DNA of 8,118 bases, taken from Candidatus Jorgensenbacteria bacterium CG23_combo_of_CG06-09_8_20_14_all_54_14. Its GTDB lineage: Bacteria; Patescibacteriota; Minisyncoccia; UBA6257; GWB1-50-10. The position numbers and the translations under genes were made by a program. Position 1 is the first letter of the stretch. Each line of letters begins with the position of its first letter. Of the stretch, positions 1 to 7,919 are shown one piece after another. A model generated the notes under the pieces. That model did not search any database. It saw only the letters and a program-made list of their open reading frames with translations, and was not told the origin of the DNA. The stretch lies in NCBI GenBank assembly GCA_002772205.1, contig PCRZ01000033.1, positions 2,968-11,085 on the forward strand. The letters are read 5' to 3'.

Positions 1-1
1 C

Positions 2-841
2 GCCCGCCTCTCGCAAGAGTCGCTCATCAAATCCATAGCGGTCTTTAAGTTCTACGCGCTCCTCTCGGGGCGTGCCCAGCGGTTCCAGCCCGGCATCTAC
101 GGGCTCTCGCCCGCGATGAGCGTCCCGCAAATGGTGGGAGTGTTGACCGCGGGAGGAAAGAATGACGTGCTGGTAACCGTCCCCGAGGGATCTACCGTGA
201 AGGATATTGATGCACTCCTCACCGGCGCGGGCGTGCGGGCTGGCGGTTTGCTTGCTGCGCTCCCGCCATCATCTTTTTCCCTTGAGTATCCGTTTCTCGC
301 AAACGTCCGGTCACTCGAGGGTTTTCTTTTCCCTGACTCGTACTACATATCGTTGGATGCTTCCGCCGAGGACGTGGCGCGCCAGATGCTCGATAACTTT
401 ATGAGGAAGGCATGGCCCTCATTCTCGGGCGTGAACGAATGGTACGAGCGCCTCACCCTTGCCTCCTTCCTTGAGCGCGAAGTGGAGACGTTTGCAGACC
501 GCCAAGTGGTGGCCGGCATTCTTTTGAAGCGGCTCCGCCTCGGTATGCCGCTCCAAGTGGATGCGACGCTTTCCTATGCAAAGTGCGGCGGATTGCTCCG
601 CGGCTGTGAGACCATTAGGGTGGAGCGCGCTGATGTGAGCGTGGATTCCCCCTACAACACCTACCAGCGGCTCGGCTGGACCCCGACCCCCATTGCGAAC
701 CCGGGCGCGGTCGCTATCCGTGCGGCGCTTTCTCCCGCCGTGAGTCCCTACCTTTACTACCTCTCGGCACGCGGCAGCGGCACCACTTACTTCTCGCGCA
801 CTCTGGAGGAGCACAACGCGAAACGCGCGCGATACCTCTAG
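2..841 (+). CDS. mltG: Endolytic murein transglycosylase MltG (YceG-like), 5'-truncated
   Basis: MltG cleaves nascent glycan strands of peptidoglycan at the outer face of the inner membrane and is thought to set strand length. The frame is open from base 2 to the TAG at 839-841, giving 279 visible C-terminal residues. The ATG at 116 is internal, because family-like sequence (FQPGIYGLSPAMSV) runs across it. Counting from that Met, the visible family motifs are VPEGSTVKDIDALL (about 22-35), LEGFLFPDSYYIS (67-79), LTLASFLEREVE (113-124), LRLGMPLQVDATLSYA and DSPYNTYQRLGWTPTPIANPG, with YFSRTLEEHNAK near the end. The Glu at codon 473-475, in ASFLERE, aligns with the catalytic Glu of E. coli MltG (ASIVEKE). 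The N-terminal membrane anchor and the start of the LysM-like region lie outside the window. It is on the same strand as rpoB, 111 nt upstream; sharing a transcript is possible but not shown. Family assignment is firm. Confidence 0.95.
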   Translation, partial: ARLSQESLIKSIAVFKFYALLSGRAQRFQPGIYGLSPAMSVPQMVGVLTAGGKNDVLVTVPEGSTVKDIDALLTGAGVRAGGLLAALPPSSFSLEYPFLANVRSLEGFLFPDSYYISLDASAEDVARQMLDNFMRKAWPSFSGVNEWYERLTLASFLEREVETFADRQVVAGILLKRLRLGMPLQVDATLSYAKCGGLLRGCETIRVERADVSVDSPYNTYQRLGWTPTPIANPGAVAIRAALSPAVSPYLYYLSARGSGTTYFSRTLEEHNAKRARYL

Positions 842-850
842 AACACGCAC

Positions 851-940
851 AACTAACAACTAATAACTAACAACTTATAACCTATGGTTTTGCTATCAGC
901 TATGTATTATTCGTCAGTTGTTGGTTGTCAGTTGTAAGTT
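851..940. repeat. Inverted pair of heptamer tandem arrays between mltG and rpoB
   Basis: Bases 851-878 are four heptamers (AACTAAC, AACTAAT, AACTAAC, AACTTAT). Bases 913-940 are four heptamers of the opposite sense (GTCAGTT, GTTGGTT, GTCAGTT, GTAAGTT). Pairing the arms end to end gives 22 of 28 Watson-Crick pairs; three of the six mismatches would be G-U in RNA, so 25 of 28 can pair. The 34-nt loop (879-912) holds a TATTAT hexamer. The right arm ends 12 nt before the rpoB ATG and is followed by a T-rich run (939-948). The stem is A+T-rich and the tail is interrupted, so it is a poor match to a classical terminator. A role as leader structure, weak terminator or plain repeat cannot be decided from sequence alone. 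Confidence 0.8.
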
Positions 941-952
941 ATTTGTTTAGCT

Positions 953-3900
953 ATGACGTACCAGCCCAAAATATTTTCGTCCTTTAAGGGACACCTCTAC
1001 CCCCAGCCGAACTTGATTGAGCTCCAGCTTGATTCCTATCGCTGGTTCATTGAGCGGGGTTTACGGGAGCTCTTTAATGAGATCTCGCCTATCAGTGACC
1101 ACACGGGGAAAGAGCTTGAGCTCCACTTCTTGGGCTACCAGTTCGATCCGCCGAAGTATAGTGAGGAGCAGACGAAGGAAAAAGACCTGACCTACGAGGC
1201 GGCGCTCCGGGCGCATCTCCAGCTCACCAACCGCGTGACGAAAGAGCATATTGAACAGGAGGTGTACCTCGGCGATTTTCCCCTCATGACGGATCGGGGA
1301 ACCTTCATCATCAACGGTGTGGAGCGGGTGGTCATTTCCCAGCTGGTCCGCTCGGCTGGGGTGTATTTCACCGGTTCCGTGTCCCGAGGCAGGAAGCTCT
1401 TTGGAGCGAAGGTGATTCCGAACCGCGGTGCGTGGCTGGAGTTTGAAACGGAGGCTGACGGATTTATCGGGGTAAAGATTGATCGGAAGCGCAAGGCGCC
1501 GGTGACGAAGCTCCTGCGCGTGTTCGGGTACCAATCCAACGATGAGATCCTGAACGTGTTCCGCGACGTGGATACCGGGGAGGTTCGCCACATGGAAGCC
1601 ACACTCAAGAAGGATACGGCGCAGACGGCTGAGGAATCGTACCTCGGCATCCATCAGCGGCTGCGGCCCGGCGATCTCGCCACCGCGGAGAACGCAAAGG
1701 CGCTCGTTGAGGGTCTCTTCTTCCGGTTCGATCGCTATGATCTCTCGCGTGTTGGGCGGTTCAAATTCAACCGGCGGCTGGGGCTTGAGAAGCAGCCGAC
1801 GCAGGGAATTTTGGATAAGGAAGACCTGACCGCGCTTCTCAAGGAGATCATCCGTTTGAACAACGACCCGGCGGCGGAGCCGGATGACATTGATCACCTC
1901 GGCAATCGCCGCATCCGCGCGGTGGGCGAGCTTGTGCAGTCGCGCCTCCGGGTGGGGTTTGCGCGCCTCCGGCGGGGTGTCCAAGACCGCATGTCCACGC
2001 TGGACCGCAAAGCGCTCCAGCCGGTGCAGCTCGTGAACTACAAGCTTTTAACCGCCGTGGTGCGCGATTTTTTCTCCTCCTCCCAACTCTCGCAGTTTAT
2101 GGATCAAACGAACCCCTTGGCGGAGCTCGAGCACAAACGTACGCTCTCCACCATGGGCCCCGGTGGTCTCACCCGCGAGCGCGCGGGCTTCGAGGTGCGC
2201 GACGTGCACCCTTCCTACTACGGCCGCATCTGTCCCATCCAGACGCCGGAGGGCGCGAACATCGGTCTCGTGAGCAAACTTTCCAATTACGCGCGCATCA
2301 ACGAGTTTGGATTTTTAGAAACCCCCTATTTCAAGGTGGCGCGGGGGAAGGTAACCGACGAGGTGGCGTGGCTGGACGCTTTCGAAGAGCAGCGCCGTAA
2401 CATCGCCCAGGCGGATGTGGCTGTGAATGCAAAAGGCGAATTTGCCGACGCGACGGTGGTGGTGCGGGTGAAAGGCGTGCCGGGTACTTGCCCCCGCGAG
2501 GAAGTGGAGTTTGTGGATGTCTCGCCGAATCAGCTGGTTTCGGTGGCTACCTCTCTCATTCCTTTTCTTGAGCATGACGACGCGAACCGGGCCCTCATGG
2601 GTTCTAACATGCAGCGGCAGGCGGTGCCCGTGGTGCGCGCGAGCGCGCCGCTCGTGGGCACCGGGCAGGAAGTGCAGGCTGCACTTGATTCCAAACAGCT
2701 TCTCATGGCGGGAGAGGACGGCGTGGTCACCGAAGTGGATGCGCGGATGATTGTGGTGAAGGGCGCGCGCGGTTCCGTGGAATATCCCGTCATAAAATTC
2801 AGACGTTCCAATCAGTCCACGTGCATTTCGCAGCGGCCCGTGGTGGGGGTCGGTGACAAGGTAAAGAAGGGAACGATGCTCGCGGACGGCCCCGCGACCG
2901 ACCGAGGGGTGCTCGCGCTGGGACAGAATCTTCTTGTGGCGTTCCTCCCGTGGCGCGGCGGGAACTTTGAAGATGCAATCGTGCTCTCCGAGCGCGTGGC
3001 GCGTGAAGATCTCTTCACCTCCATTCACATAGAGACGTTCATCTGCTCGATGCGGGACACAAAACTGGGGCCGGAGCTTACCACCCCTGATATTCCCAAT
3101 GTGGCGGAGGAAAAGTTGCGGAACCTTGACGAGGAAGGCATCGTCCGCATCGGAGCGGAGGTGCGAACCGGCGATATCCTCGTTGGGAAGATCTCTCCGA
3201 AAGGAGAATCAGAGCTCTCCTCCGAGGAACGGTTGTTGCGGGCTATTTTCGGGGAGAAGGCGCGCGACGTAAAAGATTCTTCGCTTACGCTCCCGCACGG
3301 GAAGCAGGGCCGCGTCATCAGCATTAAGGTATTTTCGCGCGAGAAGGGTGACAAGCTGGAACCCGGCATCATCAAAAAGATCCAGGTGGAGGTGGCCCAG
3401 CTCCGGAAAGTGCGCGCGGGTGACAAGCTCGCCGGCCGGCACGGGAACAAAGGGGTCATCTCCATGATCCGCCCCGTGGAGGATATGCCGCATCTCGCCG
3501 ATGGAACACCGATGGACATCGTGCTGAACCCTTTGGGGGTTGCCTCCCGCATGAACCTAGGACAGATTCTTGAGACCCACCTCGGTTTCGCGGCGCACCG
3601 CCTAGGATACCGCGCGGTGGTGCCGAACTTCGTGGGGGCGGGGGAGGAGGACATCGCCAGGGAGCTTAAGGCCGCTGGACTTCCAGAGACCGGCAAGGTG
3701 ACGCTCTATGATGGGGTGACGGGGACCGTGTTCCGCGAGCCGGTGACCGTGGGCTACATTTACATAATGAAACTCAATCACCTCGTGGAGGATAAGATTC
3801 ACATGCGCTCCACAGGGCCGTACTCCCTCATCACCCAGCAGCCCCTCGGGGGCAAGGCGCAGCTCGGCGGCCAGCGGTTCGGGGAGATGGAGGTATGGGC

Positions 3901-4138
3901 GCTCGAGGGGTACGGCGCGGCCCACACGCTCCAGGAGATGCTCACCATCAAGTCCGACGATGTGCTTGGGCGCTCGGCGGCGTTCGAGTCCATCATCCGC
4001 GGGAGCGATATCCGAAAACCCAGCGTCCCCGCGTCGTTTAACGTGCTCGTCTCGGAATTGAAATCGCTGGGGCTCAGCGTGGGGTATGAGACTGAGGGAG
4101 GCGCTGATGTAAAAGAGGGCGAACGGTCTGGGGAATGA
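953..4138 (+). CDS. rpoB: DNA-directed RNA polymerase subunit beta
   Basis: RpoB forms one pincer of the polymerase core and part of the active centre. At 1061 residues it is shorter than the E. coli subunit (1342) and lacks its large lineage insertions. In order: the N-terminal LIELQLDSYRWFIERG (21-36); GTFIINGVERVVISQLVRSAG (116-136); the rifampicin region SSSQLSQFMDQ to HKRTLSTMGPGG (376-405); IQTPEGANIGLV (429-440); LIPFLEHDDANRALMG (535-550); GGNFEDAIVLSERV (669-682), which includes the acidic pair E673/D674; a compact flap (about 779-820); GDKLAGRHGNKGV (823-835), where K825 and K833 match E. coli K1065 and K1073; and the C-terminal TQQPLGGKAQLGGQRFGEME (961-980) with the clamp-contacting tail VLVSELKSLGLSVG. 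ATG at 953 is chosen because the family N-terminus begins just here. No Shine-Dalgarno is visible; upstream is the T-rich end of the heptamer repeat. The rifampicin pocket has Thr397 where E. coli has Arg529. The stop is TGA. rplJ/rplL do not precede the gene. Confidence 0.99.
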   Translation: MTYQPKIFSSFKGHLYPQPNLIELQLDSYRWFIERGLRELFNEISPISDHTGKELELHFLGYQFDPPKYSEEQTKEKDLTYEAALRAHLQLTNRVTKEHIEQEVYLGDFPLMTDRGTFIINGVERVVISQLVRSAGVYFTGSVSRGRKLFGAKVIPNRGAWLEFETEADGFIGVKIDRKRKAPVTKLLRVFGYQSNDEILNVFRDVDTGEVRHMEATLKKDTAQTAEESYLGIHQRLRPGDLATAENAKALVEGLFFRFDRYDLSRVGRFKFNRRLGLEKQPTQGILDKEDLTALLKEIIRLNNDPAAEPDDIDHLGNRRIRAVGELVQSRLRVGFARLRRGVQDRMSTLDRKALQPVQLVNYKLLTAVVRDFFSSSQLSQFMDQTNPLAELEHKRTLSTMGPGGLTRERAGFEVRDVHPSYYGRICPIQTPEGANIGLVSKLSNYARINEFGFLETPYFKVARGKVTDEVAWLDAFEEQRRNIAQADVAVNAKGEFADATVVVRVKGVPGTCPREEVEFVDVSPNQLVSVATSLIPFLEHDDANRALMGSNMQRQAVPVVRASAPLVGTGQEVQAALDSKQLLMAGEDGVVTEVDARMIVVKGARGSVEYPVIKFRRSNQSTCISQRPVVGVGDKVKKGTMLADGPATDRGVLALGQNLLVAFLPWRGGNFEDAIVLSERVAREDLFTSIHIETFICSMRDTKLGPELTTPDIPNVAEEKLRNLDEEGIVRIGAEVRTGDILVGKISPKGESELSSEERLLRAIFGEKARDVKDSSLTLPHGKQGRVISIKVFSREKGDKLEPGIIKKIQVEVAQLRKVRAGDKLAGRHGNKGVISMIRPVEDMPHLADGTPMDIVLNPLGVASRMNLGQILETHLGFAAHRLGYRAVVPNFVGAGEEDIARELKAAGLPETGKVTLYDGVTGTVFREPVTVGYIYIMKLNHLVEDKIHMRSTGPYSLITQQPLGGKAQLGGQRFGEMEVWALEGYGAAHTLQEMLTIKSDDVLGRSAAFESIIRGSDIRKPSVPASFNVLVSELKSLGLSVGYETEGGADVKEGERSGE

Positions 4139-4142
4139 TATA

Positions 4143-4260
4143 GCTACGAAAAAGGCTACGAAATACCGGAAAGCTACGAAATACGAAATAATACGAATAT
4201 ACGAAAGGATAAAAAAAATTGATGTTTTCGTATATTCGTACCAAAATTCGTAATTCGTAG
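4143..4260. repeat. TACGAA hexamer array forming a long hairpin upstream of rpoC
   Basis: The rpoB-rpoC spacer holds six TACGAA hexamers (4145, 4157, 4175, 4182, 4192, 4200) followed by four TTCGTA hexamers (4227, 4235, 4247, 4254). The innermost part, 4192-4206, is perfectly complementary to 4226-4240 over 15 bp, with a 19-nt A-rich loop. The pairing continues outward as CTACGAA (4174-4180) with TTCGTAG (4254-4260), plus one more TACGAA/TTCGTA pair, broken by small mismatches. The right arm stops 8 nt before the rpoC ATG. The stem is A+T-rich with no following T-run, so an intrinsic terminator is unlikely. Three GCTACGAA copies (4143, 4155, 4173) start the array. It could be an RNA leader structure, an array of protein-binding half-sites, or an intergenic repeat. 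Confidence 0.85.
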
Positions 4261-4268
4261 AGAAAAAC

Positions 4269-7200
4269 ATGGATACCCGCGGATTTAACCTGAAGAGCGT
4301 ATGGATCAAGCTCGCGTCCCCCGAAGAGATTGTGGGGTGGTCGCACGGTGAGGTGACAAAACCGGAGACGCTGAACTATCGCACCCAGCGGCCGGAGAAG
4401 GACGGCCTCTTCTCCGAGCGCATCTTTGGCCCCACCAAGGACTACGAGTGTTACTGCGGCAAGTATAAGAAAGTGCGCTACAAGGGTGTGGTGTGCGAGA
4501 AGTGCGGCGTGGAGGTGACGCGGGCGGCGGTGCGTCGCGAGCGCATGGGGCACATCACGCTCGCCGCGCCGGTGACCCATGTCTGGTTTCTCCGCACAGT
4601 GCCATCCCGCCTGGGGCTCCTCCTGGACATCCCGGTATCAAAACTTGAGAAGGTGATCTACTACGCCGCCTACGTGGTAACCAAGGTGAATGCGGAGAAT
4701 CGCGCGCGCGCCGCTACGGCGCTCGCCAAGGAGGTAAAGACGCTCCGTAAGGAGGCGGCGGCGAACGTGGAGGCGGCGGGCGAAAAAGCGCAACGGCTCC
4801 GCGCCGTGTTGGACGAGCTCCGGGTGGGGCTCATCCTCTCGGAGACCGACTACTACTCGCTCGCGGAACGCTTCGGCGACGTATTTGAGGCGGACCGCGG
4901 TGCCGGAGCCATCCGCGCCATCCTTGAGCAAATGGATTTAAGGGCGCTCATAAAGCAACTCAAGAATGACCTTGGGGTTGTGAAGGATGAAACCCGCACG
5001 AAGCGGATTCTTCGGCGCATCAAGGTGGCGAAGGCGATGGTACGCTCCGGCGTGCGCCCCGAGTGGATGGTAATAACGATGCTCCCAATCCTCCCGCCGG
5101 ACCTCCGCCCTATGGTGGCTCTGGACGGCGGCCGCTATGCCACCGCGGACCTGAATGATCTCTACCGGCGCGTCATTAATCGCAACAATCGTCTGAAGAA
5201 GCTCATGGAGCTTAGATCCCCCGAGGTCATCATCACGAACGAGAAGCGCATGCTGCAGGAGGCGGTGGATTCACTCGTTGATAACTCCGCGCGCCTCGGC
5301 TCGCAGATTCTCTCCACGCGCCGCCGCCCATTGCGCTCGCTCGCGGACATCCTCAAAGGGAAGCAGGGCAGGTTCCGGCAGAACCTCCTCGGGAAGCGTG
5401 TGGATTACTCCGGCCGCTCCGTGATCGTGGTGGGTCCCGAGCTCTCCTTGAACGAGTGCGGGCTCCCCAAGACGCTCGCCTTGGAGCTCTTCCGCCACTT
5501 CGTTATCAATAAAATTATTGACCGCGGCTTCGCCTACAACATCAAACAGGCGAACCGTTTCATTGAACAGGGATCGCCCGAGGTGCTCGCCATCTTAGAG
5601 GAGGTGATAGAGAAAAAGAAGGTGCTTCTGAACCGCGCCCCGACGCTCCACCGGCTTGGCATTCAAGCGTTCAACCCAGTTCTCATAGAGGACCTCGCCA
5701 TTCAGATCCCTCCCCTGGTCTGCGCCGCATTCAATGCTGACTTTGACGGTGACCAGATGGCGGTGCATCTCCCCCTCACACTTGAGGCGCAGTACGAGGC
5801 GGTGGAGCTCATGGATGCCAGCAAGAACCTTCTGAAGCCGGCGAACGGCGAACCTATTGTCACACCCACGCAGGACGTGGTGCTCGGCTGCTACTTCTTG
5901 ACCCGCGAGGTGCCGGGCGCGAAAGGCGAGGGAAAGATGTTCGGGAGCCGCGCGGAAGTGGAACTTGCATATGAATCGGGTGTCATAGATATCAACGCGA
6001 AGATAACGCTTCGGGAGGGGAAAGAACGTCTTGAAACCACCTGCGGGCGCATCATCTTTAACCGCGTGCTCCCCGAAGGGTTCGGTTTTGTGAACGAGCA
6101 TTTGGGGAAGAAGCTTCTCTCAAAGCTCGCGGCGCGCCTCATTGAACAATACGACATCGCATCTACCTACAAGTACCTCGATCGCATCAAGAACCTCGGA
6201 TTTGAATACGCGACCGTTTCCTCCGTCACGTGGGGGATGGCCGATACCTTGGTTCCCGCCGAAAAGCCGAGAATCATTGCGGAGGGCGAGAAGCGGGCGG
6301 CGCTCGTTGAATCCCAGTACGGCGAGGGTCTTTTGACCGACGAGGAGCGCCGTGAAAAGGTGATCTGGGTGTGGACCGAGGTGCGCGATGAGATTGCAAA
6401 GCTCGTGCCCAAAACGCTCGATTCCAAGAACCCAATATATACGATCATTGATTCCGGCGCCCGCGGCAGCTGGGCGCAGCCGCTCCAAATGATGGGTATG
6501 AAGGGAATGGTGCAAGATACGCGCGGCGAGGTCATTGAGCTTCCCGTGAAGTCCTCCTACAAGGATGGCCTCTCGGTCTTGGAGTATTTTATCTCCACGC
6601 ACGGCGCTCGTAAGGGTTCCACCGACACCGCTTTAAAGACCGCGTCCGCGGGGTACCTTACGCGTCGGCTCGTGGATGTGGCGCAGGACCTCGTGGTCCG
6701 CGAGGTAGATTGCAAGTCCGAGGAAGGCGTTACGATAGTGCGAAAGGAAGGGGAAGAGTTCAGCTACGCGTTCAGGGATCGGCTTTACTCCCGCACGAGC
6801 GTGGAGGACATTCGTATCGATCGGAAGCTCGTCGTGCGGGCGGGGGAGGTCATCACCCGTGCCTCGGCGAAGATGATACAGGATTCGAAGGTAGAGTCAG
6901 TGAAGGTGCGCTCGCCCATCACCTGCAGGGCTGTGAACGGTATCTGCGCCGCCTGCTACGGATTTGATTTGAGCAAGAACCGTGTGGTGGAGGTGGGGGA
7001 GGCGGTGGGGATTGTGGCGGCGCAGTCCATTGGTGAGCCGGGTACCCAGCTCACCCTCCGTACCTTCCACGCGGGGGGCGTTGCCGGGGTGGACATCACG
7101 CACGGTTTACCTCGCGTTGAGGAGATTTTTGAGGCGCGCCCGCCCCGCGGGAAGGCGTCGCTTGTGAAGGCCGACGGCACCGTGGTGAGCGTTGAGGAAC

Positions 7201-7919
7201 GCGGGCTCGCGCGCATAGTGAAGGTAAAACCGACGGTTCTCAGGGGGAAGAAAACGAAGAAGGCGACGGATGAATACCTTCTCCCCACCGGCGCCACTCT
7301 CTTTGTGAAGGAGGGCGATAAGGTGAAGAAAGGCGACGTGCTCTCCGAAGGATCGCTGGACTTGCGGGAACTTCTCGTCTATCGCGGCTTGGATGCCTTG
7401 GAGCACTATATTGTGAACGAGGTGCAGAGCATCTACGTGTCCCAGGGCGCCGCCATCAACGACAAGCACATTGAGGTTATTGTCCGGCAGATGCTCTCCC
7501 GCGTGGTGGTGCGCGAGGCGGGCGATACTGAATTTATGCCGGGCGACGTGGTAGATCGTTGGGAATTCGTGCGGGTGAACCGCGAGATGCGGCGTCTCAA
7601 GAAAACGCCCGCGAAGGCGGTTTTGAAGGTGATGGGAATCACGCGCGTCGCGCTGGACTCCCCGAGTTTCCTCTCCGCCGCGTCGTTCCAGGAAACGAGC
7701 CGCGTGCTCGTGGGAGCGGCGATAGAGGGTCGTGTGGACCCGCTCCGCGGTTTGAAGGAAAACGTCATTATCGGGAAGCTTATCCCCGCCGGCACCGGTT
7801 ACCGCGGAATACCCGCCAGTGCCATTGAGGCGATGCGGCCGAAGCGCGAGGAACCGCCAGCGGATGAAGAGGGGACGGGAACACCTCCTGGTGAAGCGCC
7901 CAACGCGCCGAACAGTTGA
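4269..7919 (+). CDS. rpoC: DNA-directed RNA polymerase subunit beta-prime
   Basis: RpoC carries the catalytic magnesium site and the clamp. At 1216 residues it is shorter than E. coli (1407), chiefly because the trigger loop lacks the SI3 insertion. In order: the first zinc site C61, C63, C76, C79; an Ala/Lys/Glu-rich helical insert (about 141-186); clamp helices with DLNDLYRRVINRNNRLKKL (294-312); GKQGRFRQNLLGKRVDYSGR (364-383); RAPTLHRLGIQAFNPVLIE (456-474); the catalytic NADFDGD (489-495, with D491, D493, D495); the bridge helix around STHGARKGSTDTALKTASAG (776-795); the second zinc site C815, C886, C893, C896; the trigger loop GTQLTLRTFHAGG (925-937); and GLKENVIIGKLIPAGTGY (1161-1178). 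It ends in an acidic, Pro-rich tail that is probably disordered. ATG at 4269 fits the family N-terminus. No Shine-Dalgarno is visible, and the hexamer hairpin ends just upstream. Leu930 replaces the usual bacterial trigger-loop Met. It lies 130 nt after rpoB and is probably co-expressed with it. Confidence 0.99.
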   Translation: MDTRGFNLKSVWIKLASPEEIVGWSHGEVTKPETLNYRTQRPEKDGLFSERIFGPTKDYECYCGKYKKVRYKGVVCEKCGVEVTRAAVRRERMGHITLAAPVTHVWFLRTVPSRLGLLLDIPVSKLEKVIYYAAYVVTKVNAENRARAATALAKEVKTLRKEAAANVEAAGEKAQRLRAVLDELRVGLILSETDYYSLAERFGDVFEADRGAGAIRAILEQMDLRALIKQLKNDLGVVKDETRTKRILRRIKVAKAMVRSGVRPEWMVITMLPILPPDLRPMVALDGGRYATADLNDLYRRVINRNNRLKKLMELRSPEVIITNEKRMLQEAVDSLVDNSARLGSQILSTRRRPLRSLADILKGKQGRFRQNLLGKRVDYSGRSVIVVGPELSLNECGLPKTLALELFRHFVINKIIDRGFAYNIKQANRFIEQGSPEVLAILEEVIEKKKVLLNRAPTLHRLGIQAFNPVLIEDLAIQIPPLVCAAFNADFDGDQMAVHLPLTLEAQYEAVELMDASKNLLKPANGEPIVTPTQDVVLGCYFLTREVPGAKGEGKMFGSRAEVELAYESGVIDINAKITLREGKERLETTCGRIIFNRVLPEGFGFVNEHLGKKLLSKLAARLIEQYDIASTYKYLDRIKNLGFEYATVSSVTWGMADTLVPAEKPRIIAEGEKRAALVESQYGEGLLTDEERREKVIWVWTEVRDEIAKLVPKTLDSKNPIYTIIDSGARGSWAQPLQMMGMKGMVQDTRGEVIELPVKSSYKDGLSVLEYFISTHGARKGSTDTALKTASAGYLTRRLVDVAQDLVVREVDCKSEEGVTIVRKEGEEFSYAFRDRLYSRTSVEDIRIDRKLVVRAGEVITRASAKMIQDSKVESVKVRSPITCRAVNGICAACYGFDLSKNRVVEVGEAVGIVAAQSIGEPGTQLTLRTFHAGGVAGVDITHGLPRVEEIFEARPPRGKASLVKADGTVVSVEERGLARIVKVKPTVLRGKKTKKATDEYLLPTGATLFVKEGDKVKKGDVLSEGSLDLRELLVYRGLDALEHYIVNEVQSIYVSQGAAINDKHIEVIVRQMLSRVVVREAGDTEFMPGDVVDRWEFVRVNREMRRLKKTPAKAVLKVMGITRVALDSPSFLSAASFQETSRVLVGAAIEGRVDPLRGLKENVIIGKLIPAGTGYRGIPASAIEAMRPKREEPPADEEGTGTPPGEAPNAPNS

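Noticed and set aside
876..910. Promoter for rpoB based on -10-like hexamers TATAAC (876-881) and TATTAT (905-910)
   Set aside because: No -35-like hexamer lies at 16-18 nt upstream of either, and such hexamers are expected in A+T-rich repeats.
851..940. CRISPR array
   Set aside because: The units are 7 nt with no spacers and occur in inverted blocks, unlike CRISPR repeats.
1061..1984. Long antisense open frame (307 codons) opposite rpoB, and similar ones at 2315-3028 and 3025-3696
   Set aside because: They lie inside a highly conserved gene, have no recognisable protein motifs, and are expected from G+C-rich codon use on the coding strand.
4136..4222. Open frame continuing 27 codons past the rpoB TGA (possible read-through or UGA recoding)
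   Set aside because: The extension is only a translation of the hexamer repeats, and rpoC also ends at TGA at the expected family length, so TGA is a normal stop.
4219..4247. Promoter for rpoC: TTGATG (4219-4224), 17-nt gap, CAAAAT (4242-4247)
   Set aside because: The -10 match is only 4 of 6 and the sequence lies within the hairpin repeat, so it is too weak to call.
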